DNA of 64,000 nucleotides, from NCBI GenBank assembly GCA_031835245.1, contig JAVKOQ010000136.1, forward strand, positions 1-64,000, read 5' to 3'. Of the stretch, positions 55,633-64,000 are shown one piece after another. Every line of letters starts with the position of its first letter. Positions within the stretch are counted from its first letter, which is position 1. Origin of the DNA: Balamuthia mandrillaris (Eukaryota > Discosea > Longamoebia > Balamuthiidae). Position numbers and translations under genes: made by a program. The notes beneath the pieces were generated by a model. The model was not told the DNA's origin, searched no databases, and worked only from the letters and a program-made list of their open reading frames with translations.

Positions 55633-56480
55633 TTAAAAGCGTCGGCCTGACCCACAAAACTGCTTGATTCTTGGGGCTTGCTTCATTGAGCAGTGGAAGA
55701 ACTCCAAAAGCGGGAAGCTGGCGACGGCCAACGGGATCTCTCGCTCCACCGACTCTAACAAAGCGAACAAAGCAATGTCCGCGAAGGTGAGCTAAGAAAC
55801 CTGGTTAGCGAAATCTTTTGTGCTCCCCTAATAGTGCTAGTACCTTGTTGCCGACTAGAAACATGGTATCGTTCTTTGCCATCAGCTTGCTCATGTGTGT
55901 AAACTCAGGTATGAGATAGTCCTGCAAAAACTGACTCTTCATTGCTTCTGCTCGGAAGTCCGATACATCCTATTTTTTTTTTCCACGATGTCAATCGCGA
56001 ATTACAAAGTAATGCAGCTGTAGCAGGAAAACCAAACCTGGGTTATAAACTCGGCTTTCCACAAAGCTTGTTGCACCTCCTCACATTGTTCCATCCACAT
56101 GTCGCACAGCGCGGCCTCGCGAGCATCGCTTCCATAGAGATCGGCCTTGCGTGCAAGGTGACGCATGATAGCACACGAATGAACGAGTCTCAGGTCTCCA
56201 TCTTCCAACAGTGGCAGCTTCCCAAATTCTACCTCTCCGCTCATTCTCCCAAACTCTTTATCCAGCAGAATGCAGAGAGAGAGAGAGAGAACGACGATGA
56301 GAACGTGATCGCAACAAAGAAAAAGAAGAACATCCGGAAGAGAGAACAGGGTATTCATTCACCTCGACCAGTCACTATCACCTCCTGATAGTTCAACCCA
56401 GCAATGGCCAGCAGCAAGCGAACCTTGTCGCAGCTGCCTCTCGCCCCAAAGTAAGTCAATCGAAGTTTGTTCTTCTCCAT
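55633..56480 (-). CDS. Glutathione S-transferase (sigma-like)
   Basis: Four exons (56480-56363, 56255-56038, 55969-55844, 55791-55633) sum to 206 residues, the typical cytosolic GST length. The N-terminal thioredoxin fold reads LRLTYFGARGSCDKVRLLLA with the usual catalytic tyrosine region (TYF), then FGKLPLLEDGDLRLVHSCAI, matching the FGQLPxLxDG-xxLxxS glutathione-binding pattern. The helical domain (KADLYGSDAREAALCDMW, LTFADIALFALLE) follows. It most resembles sigma or prostaglandin D synthase-like GSTs; substrate unknown. The exon 1 donor is ambiguous within six bases, but only GTGAAT or GTCGAG keeps frame. TGTCGACA lies at 56654, 174 bases upstream. The gene is convergent with uL3. Confidence 0.88.
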
Positions 56481-56723
56481 CTCTCCTTTTGATTTCGCCC
56501 CTTGTGTGTTACCGCTACGCTTTCTTCTCTTATTTTGTTTTTCAACTACAACAACAACAACAAAAAAAACCTTTGTTGCTACATTTTTCTGTTTTAGATT
56601 GCAGACTGTCGCTGCCCTCTTCGCGTGGTTTGTCGCACCTATTCCTTATTTCATGTCGACATTCTCGTTCCCGCCATTTTTTTTCCAAACGTCGTAGCAG
56701 AACGAGAGAGAGAGCAGAGAGAG

Positions 56724-56773
<50 letters not shown>

Positions 56774-56984
56774 AGAAGAAAAGGAAGAGAAAAAAGAGAA
56801 AGATCAACAAAAGGCGAACCCACAGAGTGCAAAGAAGAGTAGAGAGGAAAAGAGTAGGAGAGCAGAGGAAAACTTCTTGCAGGTTGGGAAAATTCAAACG
56901 CTGCCAAACATTGCCGTTTTCAGTTCAGAATGGGCCACACCGCACAGCCTCAACTCTTAAAAAAATAAAACTAAAAATACATTT
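56481..56984. promoter_or_regulatory. GST promoter and GA tract
   Basis: 504 bases with TGTCGACA at 56654-56661 and a GA-rich tract at 56705-56780. The rest, toward the E1-like gene's 3' end, is A/G-rich with no gene seen. Confidence 0.5.
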
Positions 56985-58340
56985 TCAAGAAGCAGAAGAA
57001 CATGCTCTACAAACGACGCAGTGGCTGTCCGAGGTGCCATCCGCACCGTCCTGAGCCGAGTTGTTGGCCACGAAAAAGTTGAGCGTGAAGGAGTTGAAGT
57101 TGGGGAACTGCCCGCTCTCCGAGACGAGCGCCTGCGCCCAGGCGTTCACCATCATCAGGGCCGCTCCCGTGCAGACACACACCCAGCTGCCGATGTGTCG
57201 CGTGGGGAAGCTCTCGTCCTTGGGGATGAAGGAGAGGCTGTCGTGGAGGAGGACCTTGTCCGGGTGCAGCTGCTCGATGACCTTGCCGTGAAGCCGCTTG
57301 GCAAACTCTGGATAGTCTTTAACAGACAAAACGAACTCGTTCTCCTTCTCTTCTGCTTTCTTTGCATCGTCCGAAGAAGAAGACGGTGAGGACGAAGCGA
57401 GGACTTCGGAGAGGGCCTCTCGTATCAGTGCTTCAGCGACAGGACCGCTCATACGCAAATGCTCCGCTTGAAAACGGATCAACTGCTCCACCGAACGAAA
57501 ACCTTGCGCTTGTTCTCCATCATCTTGCATTTGCCCTTCCTTTCTCCCTCCCTCTTCTTCTTCTCGTTGTTGTTGTTGACGTCGCAGCCACTCAAGGATG
57601 TCTTTGCTGGAGTTGCGGTTGAAGAGGAAGCTCTCTCTGGTCTCGTTCAAGCAGGCCCAGCAGGCTTGACCGCTGCCCCCTCCAAAGTAATTGACGAGGA
57701 TGGTGTTGGCATAGGAGGAGCCCAGCACGTAGGGCAGCGCCAACCTCTTGCACACCGCGTTCACCGCATAGTCAAACACCGCCCCATAGTCGATGCAGTT
57801 GAAGACGGCCGTAAAGGGTCGCTCCTCTTCCCCTCCCCTTTCGCCTTCCTCTTCTCCTCCTGGCTTTGCTTCCGTGGAGTTGGAGGAACGACCGCGTAGG
57901 AAAAGCCCAGCTACATGCTGCCAGTCGTGAACGGCATCGACGTGGCTGGTCTCGAGGGCGCTTCGAAGGTTGTGCACGGCCAAGAGGTTGTCCCGGGCCG
58001 CCTCCACCTTTCTCCTGCCCACGTCGTTGGGGGTGAACAGGATCTGGCGGTTGAGGTTGGAGGCGTCCACCGTGTCGCAGTCCAGGAGGTGCACCCGCTC
58101 CACGCCCAGCCGGCACAGCGCCATGGCCACGCTGCTGCCCAAGCCGCCGGTGCCGAGGACGAGCACCCTCTGCCCTTCGATCTTGGCCTGGTCCCAGTCC
58201 ACCATCACGCGCTGGCGGTCAAAGACGTCGCCGGGCACCTCCGGCGGAGGGGCCTCGCCCAGGTCCTTTCGAACGGTTCTTGCGGTGGTGGCGGTGGCGG
58301 TCACATCGGTCAACACTTGGGCTGGCGGCGTCCTCTCCAT
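56985..58340 (-). CDS. E1-like adenylating enzyme (ThiF/MoeB/UBA family), intronless
   Basis: 451 residues in one exon. Near residue 58 begins VLVLGTGGLGSSVAMALCRLG, the ATP-binding loop, then LLDCDTVDASNLNRQILF and GRRKVEAAR supply the Asp, Arg and Lys of the adenylation site, and NCIDY the magnesium Asp. CWAC near residue 230 and CVVC near the C-terminus look like the split zinc site of ThiF and UBA5-like enzymes. VCVCTGAA could hold a catalytic cysteine. A glutamate-rich insert (QQQQREEEEGG) lies in the middle. It should activate a ubiquitin-like or sulfur-carrier protein, but the partner is unknown, and it does not match UBA1-5 well. It lacks introns, unlike most neighbours. Confidence 0.8.
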   Translation of the reverse strand: MERTPPAQVLTDVTATATTARTVRKDLGEAPPPEVPGDVFDRQRVMVDWDQAKIEGQRVLVLGTGGLGSSVAMALCRLGVERVHLLDCDTVDASNLNRQILFTPNDVGRRKVEAARDNLLAVHNLRSALETSHVDAVHDWQHVAGLFLRGRSSNSTEAKPGGEEEGERGGEEERPFTAVFNCIDYGAVFDYAVNAVCKRLALPYVLGSSYANTILVNYFGGGSGQACWACLNETRESFLFNRNSSKDILEWLRRQQQQREEEEGGRKEGQMQDDGEQAQGFRSVEQLIRFQAEHLRMSGPVAEALIREALSEVLASSSPSSSSDDAKKAEEKENEFVLSVKDYPEFAKRLHGKVIEQLHPDKVLLHDSLSFIPKDESFPTRHIGSWVCVCTGAALMMVNAWAQALVSESGQFPNFNSFTLNFFVANNSAQDGADGTSDSHCVVCRACSSAS

Positions 58341-58370
58341 CTTCTTCTCTCTCTCTTTTAACGTTTAAAA

Positions 58371-58377
58371 GAAATGA

Positions 58378-58445
<68 letters not shown>
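58371..58445. repeat. (AAATAAAAGA)n decamer repeat
   Basis: About seven 10-base units directly upstream of the E1-like gene start (58340), probably in its leader or promoter. Confidence 0.92.
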
Positions 58446-58446
<1 letters not shown>

Positions 58447-58577
58447 GCTTTGTACAAAAGTGGGAAATGTATCTATATTAATGGTGGTGTTGCACATAGA
58501 GAGAGAGAGAGAAAAGAGCATCTTGCTTTCCTTGGTTCGATGGTCGTGGATCCTCTCTACTTCTGCTTCTCTCTGTT

Positions 58578-60137
58578 TTACTGCAGATTGTTGGCAGCAG
58601 GGGAGGAGGCAGAGGGAGAGGGAGGCATCATCATCATGGGGGCGTACTCGGGGTACTGCGGGTATACGATGTAGTAAGCGCCGTTGTTAACGGCACCGGC
58701 CTCATTGCCGGTGTTGGCGGGGCTCATCATGGGGAAGTAGAAAGGGGGTTGCAAGAGGGAGTGAGCCTCCTCCGCTTGGTTGCTCCAGGGTTGATCTCCT
58801 TCCTCCATCAACTTTTCTTTCTCCTCCGCAGTTCCCTTCTTCTTCTTTTGCCTCTTCATCTTCTTGTTGCTGGAAGATGAAGAAGGAGAATAACCAGGAT
58901 AAGAAGAAGAGCGGGAAGAAGAACAGCCGCTACGGCAGCAACGAACGCACAGGCAGCAGCAGGACACGCCCAAGAGAGCCACCGACAGGGTGAACATGGT
59001 CAGCCAGAGGACGCTCAGGAAGGCGTGCAACTGGTGCCTGAGGTTGCTGCTCTCCAACTCCTCCCTCATCATGGCCTGGCAGGCGGGGGAGAGGTTGTGA
59101 TAGTTGTGGAGGAAGCAGCTGCTGTGGAAGAGGGAGGCCTTGGTGTAGGGTGGTTGCAGCGCCGGGCAGAACGTTACCCTGTCCTTGTGGCAGGCAGCAT
59201 AGAGGCTCACGTGCTCCTTCAGGGGATCATCATGGTGACCGTGGTGAGGACGACCGTGGTCATCGTCGTCGGCAGGCCAAGGTCGATCGGCACCATCAAC
59301 GGGGACAGGGCCAGGAGTGGGTCCGTCCTCAATGTCGGTGTAGGTCATTTGGAAGAGCTTGTGGAGGCGGAGGCACTGGGGGGAGAAGGCATCCTGGTTG
59401 AAGGCGAAGCAAGGCGAGCGGAAGAGGGAGATCACAGAGTGAGACACCTCGGGGCAGATCTCCTCACGGTCCCTCATGCAGGCTTCATAAAGGTCAGCCG
59501 CGCTCACTTCTTCGTCCTCATCTTCATCCTCATCCTCATCCTCCTCGTCTTCATCCTCATCAAAGTCAATGTCAATGTCTTCATCCTCGTCTTCATCCTC
59601 ATCCTCCTCGTCAAAGTCAAACTCTTCACCCTCGTCAAAGTCAATGTCTTCGTCCTCATCTTCATCCTCCTCCTCGTCCTCGTCAAAATCAAAGTCAAAG
59701 TCAAAGTCTTCCTCCTCTTCTTCAAAGTCTTCCTCCTCGAGGTCAGCGCCGTCCAGAAGGAACTGGTCCAAGAAGGAGCTGAAGGCTTCAAGGCAGGAGT
59801 CGCTCAGCTGGTCCCAAGCTCCCTCAAAGCAGGCCGACTCGCCAAAGAGCAGCTCGGGGGTGTAGGGCGGCTCCAGCTCGGGGCAGAAGCGAAGGCGGTC
59901 CTCATGACAGGCCGCGTAGAGCGTCCACGGCAGGTAGTCGGGAGAAAAGGGGACGGGGGGCATGATTTTGGGGGAGGAGGGGGAAGGGGGAGAGAGCTGC
60001 TCGGGTGGTAGCTGTTGCACCTCCTCCTCGACCGCCAGCTGGGCTTGGGCGTGGTTGGGAGTCACCCCCATCAATAACACGGCTCCCACCAGCACAACGG
60101 CAAACAGTTGGAGAACCTTCATTCCAGTGCCTTGCAC
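58578..60137 (-). CDS. Secreted/type I membrane protein with three GLG1-like cysteine modules and acidic tract
   Basis: 519 residues, single exon. A signal peptide (about residues 6-32) is followed by three related modules near 73, 218 and 320: LYAACHEDRLRFCPELEPPY, LYEACMRDREEICPEVSHS and LYAACHKDRVTFCPALQPPY. Each continues to a CF pair and an LSxxC or FSPQC end, giving C-x8-C...C...C per module. This resembles the Golgi/FGF-receptor-like GLG1 cysteine repeat in spacing. Between modules 1 and 2 lies an acidic tract of about 75 residues made of D, E, F and I. After module 3 come a membrane span (LSVLWLTMFTLSVALLGVS), a cysteine cluster (CCCLCVRCCRSGC) likely palmitoylated, and a cytosolic tail rich in proline, tyrosine and methionine. 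Function unknown. An alternative start at residue 6 (MKVLQL) is as good. Confidence 0.8.
   Translation of the reverse strand: MQGTGMKVLQLFAVVLVGAVLLMGVTPNHAQAQLAVEEEVQQLPPEQLSPPSPSSPKIMPPVPFSPDYLPWTLYAACHEDRLRFCPELEPPYTPELLFGESACFEGAWDQLSDSCLEAFSSFLDQFLLDGADLEEEDFEEEEEDFDFDFDFDEDEEEDEDEDEDIDFDEGEEFDFDEEDEDEDEDEDIDIDFDEDEDEEDEDEDEDEDEEVSAADLYEACMRDREEICPEVSHSVISLFRSPCFAFNQDAFSPQCLRLHKLFQMTYTDIEDGPTPGPVPVDGADRPWPADDDDHGRPHHGHHDDPLKEHVSLYAACHKDRVTFCPALQPPYTKASLFHSSCFLHNYHNLSPACQAMMREELESSNLRHQLHAFLSVLWLTMFTLSVALLGVSCCCLCVRCCRSGCSSSRSSSYPGYSPSSSSSNKKMKRQKKKKGTAEEKEKLMEEGDQPWSNQAEEAHSLLQPPFYFPMMSPANTGNEAGAVNNGAYYIVYPQYPEYAPMMMMPPSPSASSPAANNLQ
59507..59748. repeat. Coding (TCATCC/TCAAAG)n low-complexity tract
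   Basis: Hexamer-like repeats encode the acidic DEDEDEDIDFDE and DFDFDF runs of the cysteine-module protein. The complementary strand is open and would read as a hydrophobic protein, which is an artefact. Confidence 0.85.
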
Positions 60138-60543
60138 GAAGCTCCCTTTAAAGTGGAAAAAAAATCAATCACTCAACGGGGGCAGTAGAAAAAGCGTAGC
60201 GCTGCGTGGCAACTTCTTTTTGTTAAACAAAATAAATAAATAAATAAAGAACGAAATAAATAAAATAATTGGCGAACCACAACGAAATTTTGTGGTTTGG
60301 AGTAAACCTCAAAAGTTTCCTTTTCCATGCGTCCTTAACCTAATTCCGAGAATCTTCGAAATCGCCCGAACCAATGGGAATCAAGTATTGTGAAAACTCG
60401 ACGAAGTTGCTGCGCGTTCCTCCAATCCGAACGACGAAGGAAAAATGGGAAAATTCGCGTATAACCCTAACCTAAAATTTCACGGCGACAAGAAAGAAAA
60501 AAAAAAGAAGACAAAGCATGTAACTTTACTTTTATCATTGCGC
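60138..60543. other. 406-base intergenic region
   Basis: Upstream of the cysteine-module gene: AAAT repeats at about 60230-60260, ATTCCGAGAATCTTCGAAATC at 60341-60361 region with heat-shock-like TTC/GAA blocks, and a single AACCCTAACC. No gene seen. Confidence 0.4.
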
Positions 60544-63500
60544 TCAGTCTCGTCCTCCAGAGGGTCCTGGTTTTTTCTTTGCGCTGAGGAACTTGTTGAT
60601 CTGTTGCACCTCCTTGTTGAGCTTTGCGTGCTTGTCCTTCTTCTCTGCCTTAAGGGCGCCTTTCTTCCTTCCATCAGACATCTTAACTCCAAACTGAAAC
60701 GCCGCTCTGATTTTTTTTTTGAATGTGTAATGATGCCATTAGAAGAGAGAGCAAGAGAGAGAGAGAGAGAGAGAGAAAGAAGCATTACTTTGGTGTAGCT
60801 TCCAAGCTAGCATTATACCGATCCCAGGCCTCATCGTTCTCAAAGTGCCAAGGCTTGACCCGCTTTCTAGCCCTGGTGCCCTGATCCATCTTTGTAAAGT
60901 CGGCCTCCTCATCGCTGGCATCATCCTCCTCCACAATGGAAGAGGAGAACGTGCTCTCGTAGGAACCAGGATAACATTCCGAGTAGGTGTCTGATACAAA
61001 GGAAGGATCCCGCTCTCGTTTGTCTTGCTTAGTTTTGTCATCCTTTCGGCGTGTGAGGAGACTATCGTCTCTTCGAAAGACGGTGGCCAGTCCTCTGTCC
61101 CTGGCTTCTTGGTCGGACCAAGAAGTGGAGTATGTCATTGCCATCGAAGAAGACTGTGACGCTTTCTTTTCTTTTTCTGTTTCCTTTGTTGTCTTTGCTG
61201 TCGAAGAAGATGAAGGAGGAGGCATGCGTTGGGCATCATCTTGTTGATACTGAGCATCAGTGTCGGGATAAGCTTCAGCGGCAGATGGGTAATATTCTTC
61301 AACGCTTTGCTGTGGAAGAGGAATAGCAGGACCGTAAACTTCTTCTGCAGAAGGATACATTTCTGGCATTGATGGACCTGATTCTTCGTTGTCCATTCTT
61401 GGATATGAAGGCCCAATGGCAGCTTGTTCCTCGTCTCCTTCTTCTTCTTCGTCTTCTTGCAGTTCTTTCAGAAGTTCTTCGGCCATCGCAGCCTTGTCTT
61501 TTGTGTCTCCAGCTTTGCTTGTTCGTTGTTGAATCAAGTTCATTATTTCTTTTGTCTTTTGCTTGTTTCGTTCTTGTCGTTCTTCTGTGGTGATTGCAGT
61601 TTCTTTCTCGTCTTGGTCTTCTCTCTTTCGTTTCATGTTGAGTTGTTCTTGTAAGTGAGATGGCACTATTGCCGCTCCTTCCATCCTACTTGTTTCTTTT
61701 TGGTTCTCTTCCTCTTTATTCTCCTCTTCTCCCTCTTCCTCCTCTTCCTCTTCCTCCTCTTCTTCATGAATGCTTCTACCGAAGTACCCTTCTTCCTTCG
61801 ACGTGGAGAACAAAGTCTTTTGTTGTATCCAGTTCTTTTCGGTTTCGTGTAGAGTGCGTGGCAGAGTATTCACTTTTGCAAGAGCTGCCGCTTCTTGTTG
61901 TTCTTTGGTAGGTTCGCAGACGTAATCTCCCATATCTGGAAATATACTATAACAACATAAAAAAAAAGAGTTAGCTTGTTGAACAACGGAGAAAGGGAGA
62001 GGAGAGGAGAGAGAAGGGAGACAAACTCGTCATCGTCATCCAAGGCTTTGGGTTTCATAAATCCAAGTATTGGTACCATGCTAGCTTTCTTTTCGGTTTC
62101 TTTCCGCGTCTCTTCTTCTTCGCGTTCTCGTTGTCGTGCTTCTTGTTTCTCAATCTCCATTCTCTCCGTTGCATTATTGTCTTTCTTATTTCTTTCATCC
62201 TCTTCTCCTTCTCTCTTCTTTCTTTTCCGTCTCATCTTACTGTGTGCTCTTGAAGAAGGGTGAATGTACTTCATAATGTTTTGCAGTTGCTCCAAAAGAG
62301 CCTCGGGTAGCTCTCCAGAGCGCATCTTTGGGGGTACTTGAGGACAATCCTCTTTGCTTCTCATCAACACTGTCGGCAGCTCACTCATCGCGCCATTGCC
62401 AGACAGATGAAAGACAAAAGTTGTTCTGCCTTTGAGAAAAGTCTCGACCATAGTGGCCGTGTTGCCGTCGCGTTTATGCTTTTGCTGTTCGGCTTGAACA
62501 AAACCGCAAATGTTGTTTGCCATGGCGGAGTGGCACTGAGGTTGTGCTTCATCTCCTTCTTCCTTGTTCGCGTCGTCTGTTGCCATTTTCACTCCTTCTG
62601 TTGCTGTTTTAACTCCATCGCTGCAAAAACAAAGCAAGCAGTAAAAAGCTTAGGCAACGTAAAAAGATAGTTCAAAAGTGCGAAAAAAGAGAGCCTTACT
62701 TTGATGGTGCTTCGCGTTGCTCTACTTGGCTTCTGATCTTGGATAGAAGAGCAAAGTCCAAGCCTTTCACAAGGTGGGTGTGTTCCATGTCTCCGCCTAG
62801 GTATTTGCTCTCTTCTATGGCCTTTTGTCTGGCTTCTTCTGCTGACATATCACTCCTTTTTTTGTTTGCTTGTTAAACAAAAGATGACGAGGAAGAGCGA
62901 AGCAGAGAGAATGAGAAACGAGGCTGAAAGGCAGAGAAGTTGAAGAGAAAAGCGAACGAACGAAAGAAGCAGAGCAGTGGGAAGAGCACAAGAGAAGCAG
63001 AGAACGAGTGAACGCGAGAAAGAGAGAAGCAGAGAGGAGAAGAGTACTGAGCGAGTGGAGGAACAGCAGCAAGGCCAGCAGTGGTGGCGGCGGCAGCGTG
63101 CAGCTCTGTGGCGATGTCCTCATAGTCGGGGTTGGCCAGGCCCAGCCTCCGTTCCTTGGCTCTGTCCCTGTACTTGGGCGCTTTCTTTTGTTTCTTGCCT
63201 GCTTTGCCCTCCGCAGCAGCAGCCCCCTTCTCCTCGCTCTTTCCTTTGCGCTGCATCTTGGATTTCTGTTGTCGATCCTTCTTCATTTGTTGTTGAATGA
63301 AATCTTTCGTTTCTCTGATGAAATCAATTATCATCAATTGGTTGTTAAAAAAAAAGTAGCAAACAAAAAAAGAGGTGATGAACGCACGTAAGGCTGAGTC
63401 CCTTTCGAGAGTCTGAGGCGTGGCTCCCACCCCCTCCGCCGCCGCCGCCGCCGCTGCTAGGGCGGAGGGGAGTCATCATGATCTTTCGGAAATCTGCATT

Positions 63501-63625
63501 CTTCCTTGGTCGAGCCTCTATCAATAAATTAATTTTTTTAAAAAAAAAAACACACACAACACAGACGTGCTCGTCAGTCCACTGAAAGAACAAAAAAAAA
63601 AAAAGAGGAACAAGAACAAACCCAT
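60544..63625 (-). CDS. IK: Splicing factor RED/IK
   Basis: Spliceosomal B-complex protein (RED, partner of SMU1). Seven exons (63625-63622, 63517-63388, 63314-63048, 62855-62700, 62620-62027, 61946-60789, 60706-60544) sum to 823 residues, longer than the animal protein (about 557). Family blocks: KNADFRKIMMTP at the N-terminus, KYRDRAKERRLGLANPDYED, KYLGGDMEHTHLVKGLDFALL, LPTVLMRSKEDCP, IFPDMGDYV, DTYSECYPG, DFTKMDQGTRARKRVKPWHF and KAAFQFGVKMSDGRK. The middle is extended by E- and Q-rich sequence. The first coding exon is only four bases (ATGG); skipping one apparent mini-exon is needed to join it to MEARPRKNADF. TGTCGACG and TGTCGACA lie 66 and 171 bases upstream. Confidence 0.9.
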
Positions 63626-64000
63626 GATTGCAGAACAAAAGTGGAGAACAGAACCGATGCTCTTTTCTTTCTTTCTCTTTTTTTGTTTAGTGTCGACGTT
63701 AAACAATATTGTTAATGAGCGGCGTCGAACTGCACACGTCGAGAAATTTCCCGACCAATTTTAATCAATCCAATTTTTTCCAGGAAAACAACAATTGTCG
63801 ACAAAAAGGATTTGGCGGGAAAGAAAAGCGCAGACAAAAGAAAGGCGGGAAAAAAAAAGCGGCCGCCCTTGCTTCCTCTCTGTGCGCGGTTTTTTTTTTT
63901 TTAAAAAAAAGGGGTTACTTGTTTTCGCCTTCTCTCGGGGGCGGTGAGTTATTTCATTTTATTTTATTTTTTTTTTGGCCGCATCCATCCATCCATCCAT
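63626..64000. promoter_or_regulatory. RED/IK promoter with TGTCGAC and E2F-like sites
   Basis: TGTCGACG at 63691-63698, TGTCGACA at 63796-63803, TTTGGCGGGAAA at 63811-63822 and AAAGGCGGGAAAA at 63841-63853. The E2F-like pair may serve a gene beyond the window. The window ends in (CATC)n. Confidence 0.55.

Noticed and set aside
59025-60011. Plus-strand frame with isoleucine/leucine/valine runs resembling membrane spans
   Set aside because: It is the complement of the acidic repeat in the cysteine-module gene, whose own strand has a signal peptide and conserved modules.
60460-60475. AACCCTAACC resembling telomere repeat
   Set aside because: Only one and a half units in ordinary intergenic sequence.
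1-64000. Transposons, retroelements and virus-like elements
   Set aside because: No reverse transcriptase, integrase, transposase, capsid-like or long terminal repeat sequence was recognised on either strand; the 1-716 inverted repeat lacks any such protein.

Overview
This is eukaryotic nuclear DNA from an intron-rich, gene-dense protist. Protein content (cytosolic uL3, mitochondrial uL4m and mL46, Mediator MED8, a heat shock factor, NOG1, REI1, RED/IK, TIPIN, PP4R3/SMEK, an F-box/SPRY protein, a Greatwall/IREH-type AGC kinase) is that of a free-living unicellular eukaryote. An amoebozoan such as a Balamuthia- or Acanthamoeba-like amoeba is my best guess, but this is inference from gene content and style, not from any search. 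Spliceosomal introns are short, often have GTAC-type donors, end in AG and very often carry sense-strand (TC)n tracts. At least one intron is best explained as GC-AG. I see no prokaryotic operons, CRISPR arrays, retroelements or virus-like elements.

Layout. 1-716: a large inverted repeat at the window edge. 0.8-12 kb: cytochrome c (-), GT2-like glycosyltransferase (+), TIPIN/Swi3 replication-fork protein (-), LYR-motif protein (+), twin-CX9C protein (-), prolyl-tRNA synthetase (-), mitoribosomal mL46 (+), a type II membrane glycosyltransferase-like protein (+). 12.7-21.5 kb: a 2062-residue PX-PH-zinc finger-kinase (+) convergent with mitoribosomal uL4m (-). 22-30.4 kb: nucleolar GTPase NOG1, long-chain polyprenyl diphosphate synthase, leucine-rich-repeat protein (all +). 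30.5-34.8 kb: small cysteine protein (-), F-box/SPRY protein (+), MsrA plus a decayed tandem copy (+), tRNA-Leu (-). 35-43.4 kb: MED8 (-), AtuA/DUF1446 protein (-), heat shock factor (+), single-PAH protein (-). 44.3-55.5 kb: PP4R3/SMEK, REI1/ZNF622, pirin, a secreted intronless protein and uL3 (all +). 55.6-63.6 kb: glutathione transferase, E1-like adenylating enzyme, a secreted acidic cysteine-module membrane protein and splicing factor RED/IK (all -).

The genes are mostly housekeeping and work in recognisable groups: ribosome assembly and translation (NOG1, REI1, uL3, ProRS), mitochondria (cytochrome c, uL4m, mL46, LYR, CX9C, polyprenyl synthase for ubiquinone), transcription and splicing (MED8, HSF, RED, PAH protein), phosphorylation control (Greatwall-type kinase and the PP4 regulatory subunit).

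The most notable non-coding signal is a perfect 8-base palindrome, TGTCGACA. I counted it 13 times outside coding sequence and once inside, mostly within about 250 bases upstream of start codons and often in shared divergent promoters. About one copy would be expected by chance in 64 kb. E2F-like and CRE-like sites and a shared AGAAATTTTTCAG element also occur in promoters. Exon models were joined by hand from GT/GC-AG signals, reading frame and family conservation; nearly all sum to a multiple of three. Two genes (ProRS and the 10.8 kb membrane protein) carry one-base frame slips that may be assembly errors.
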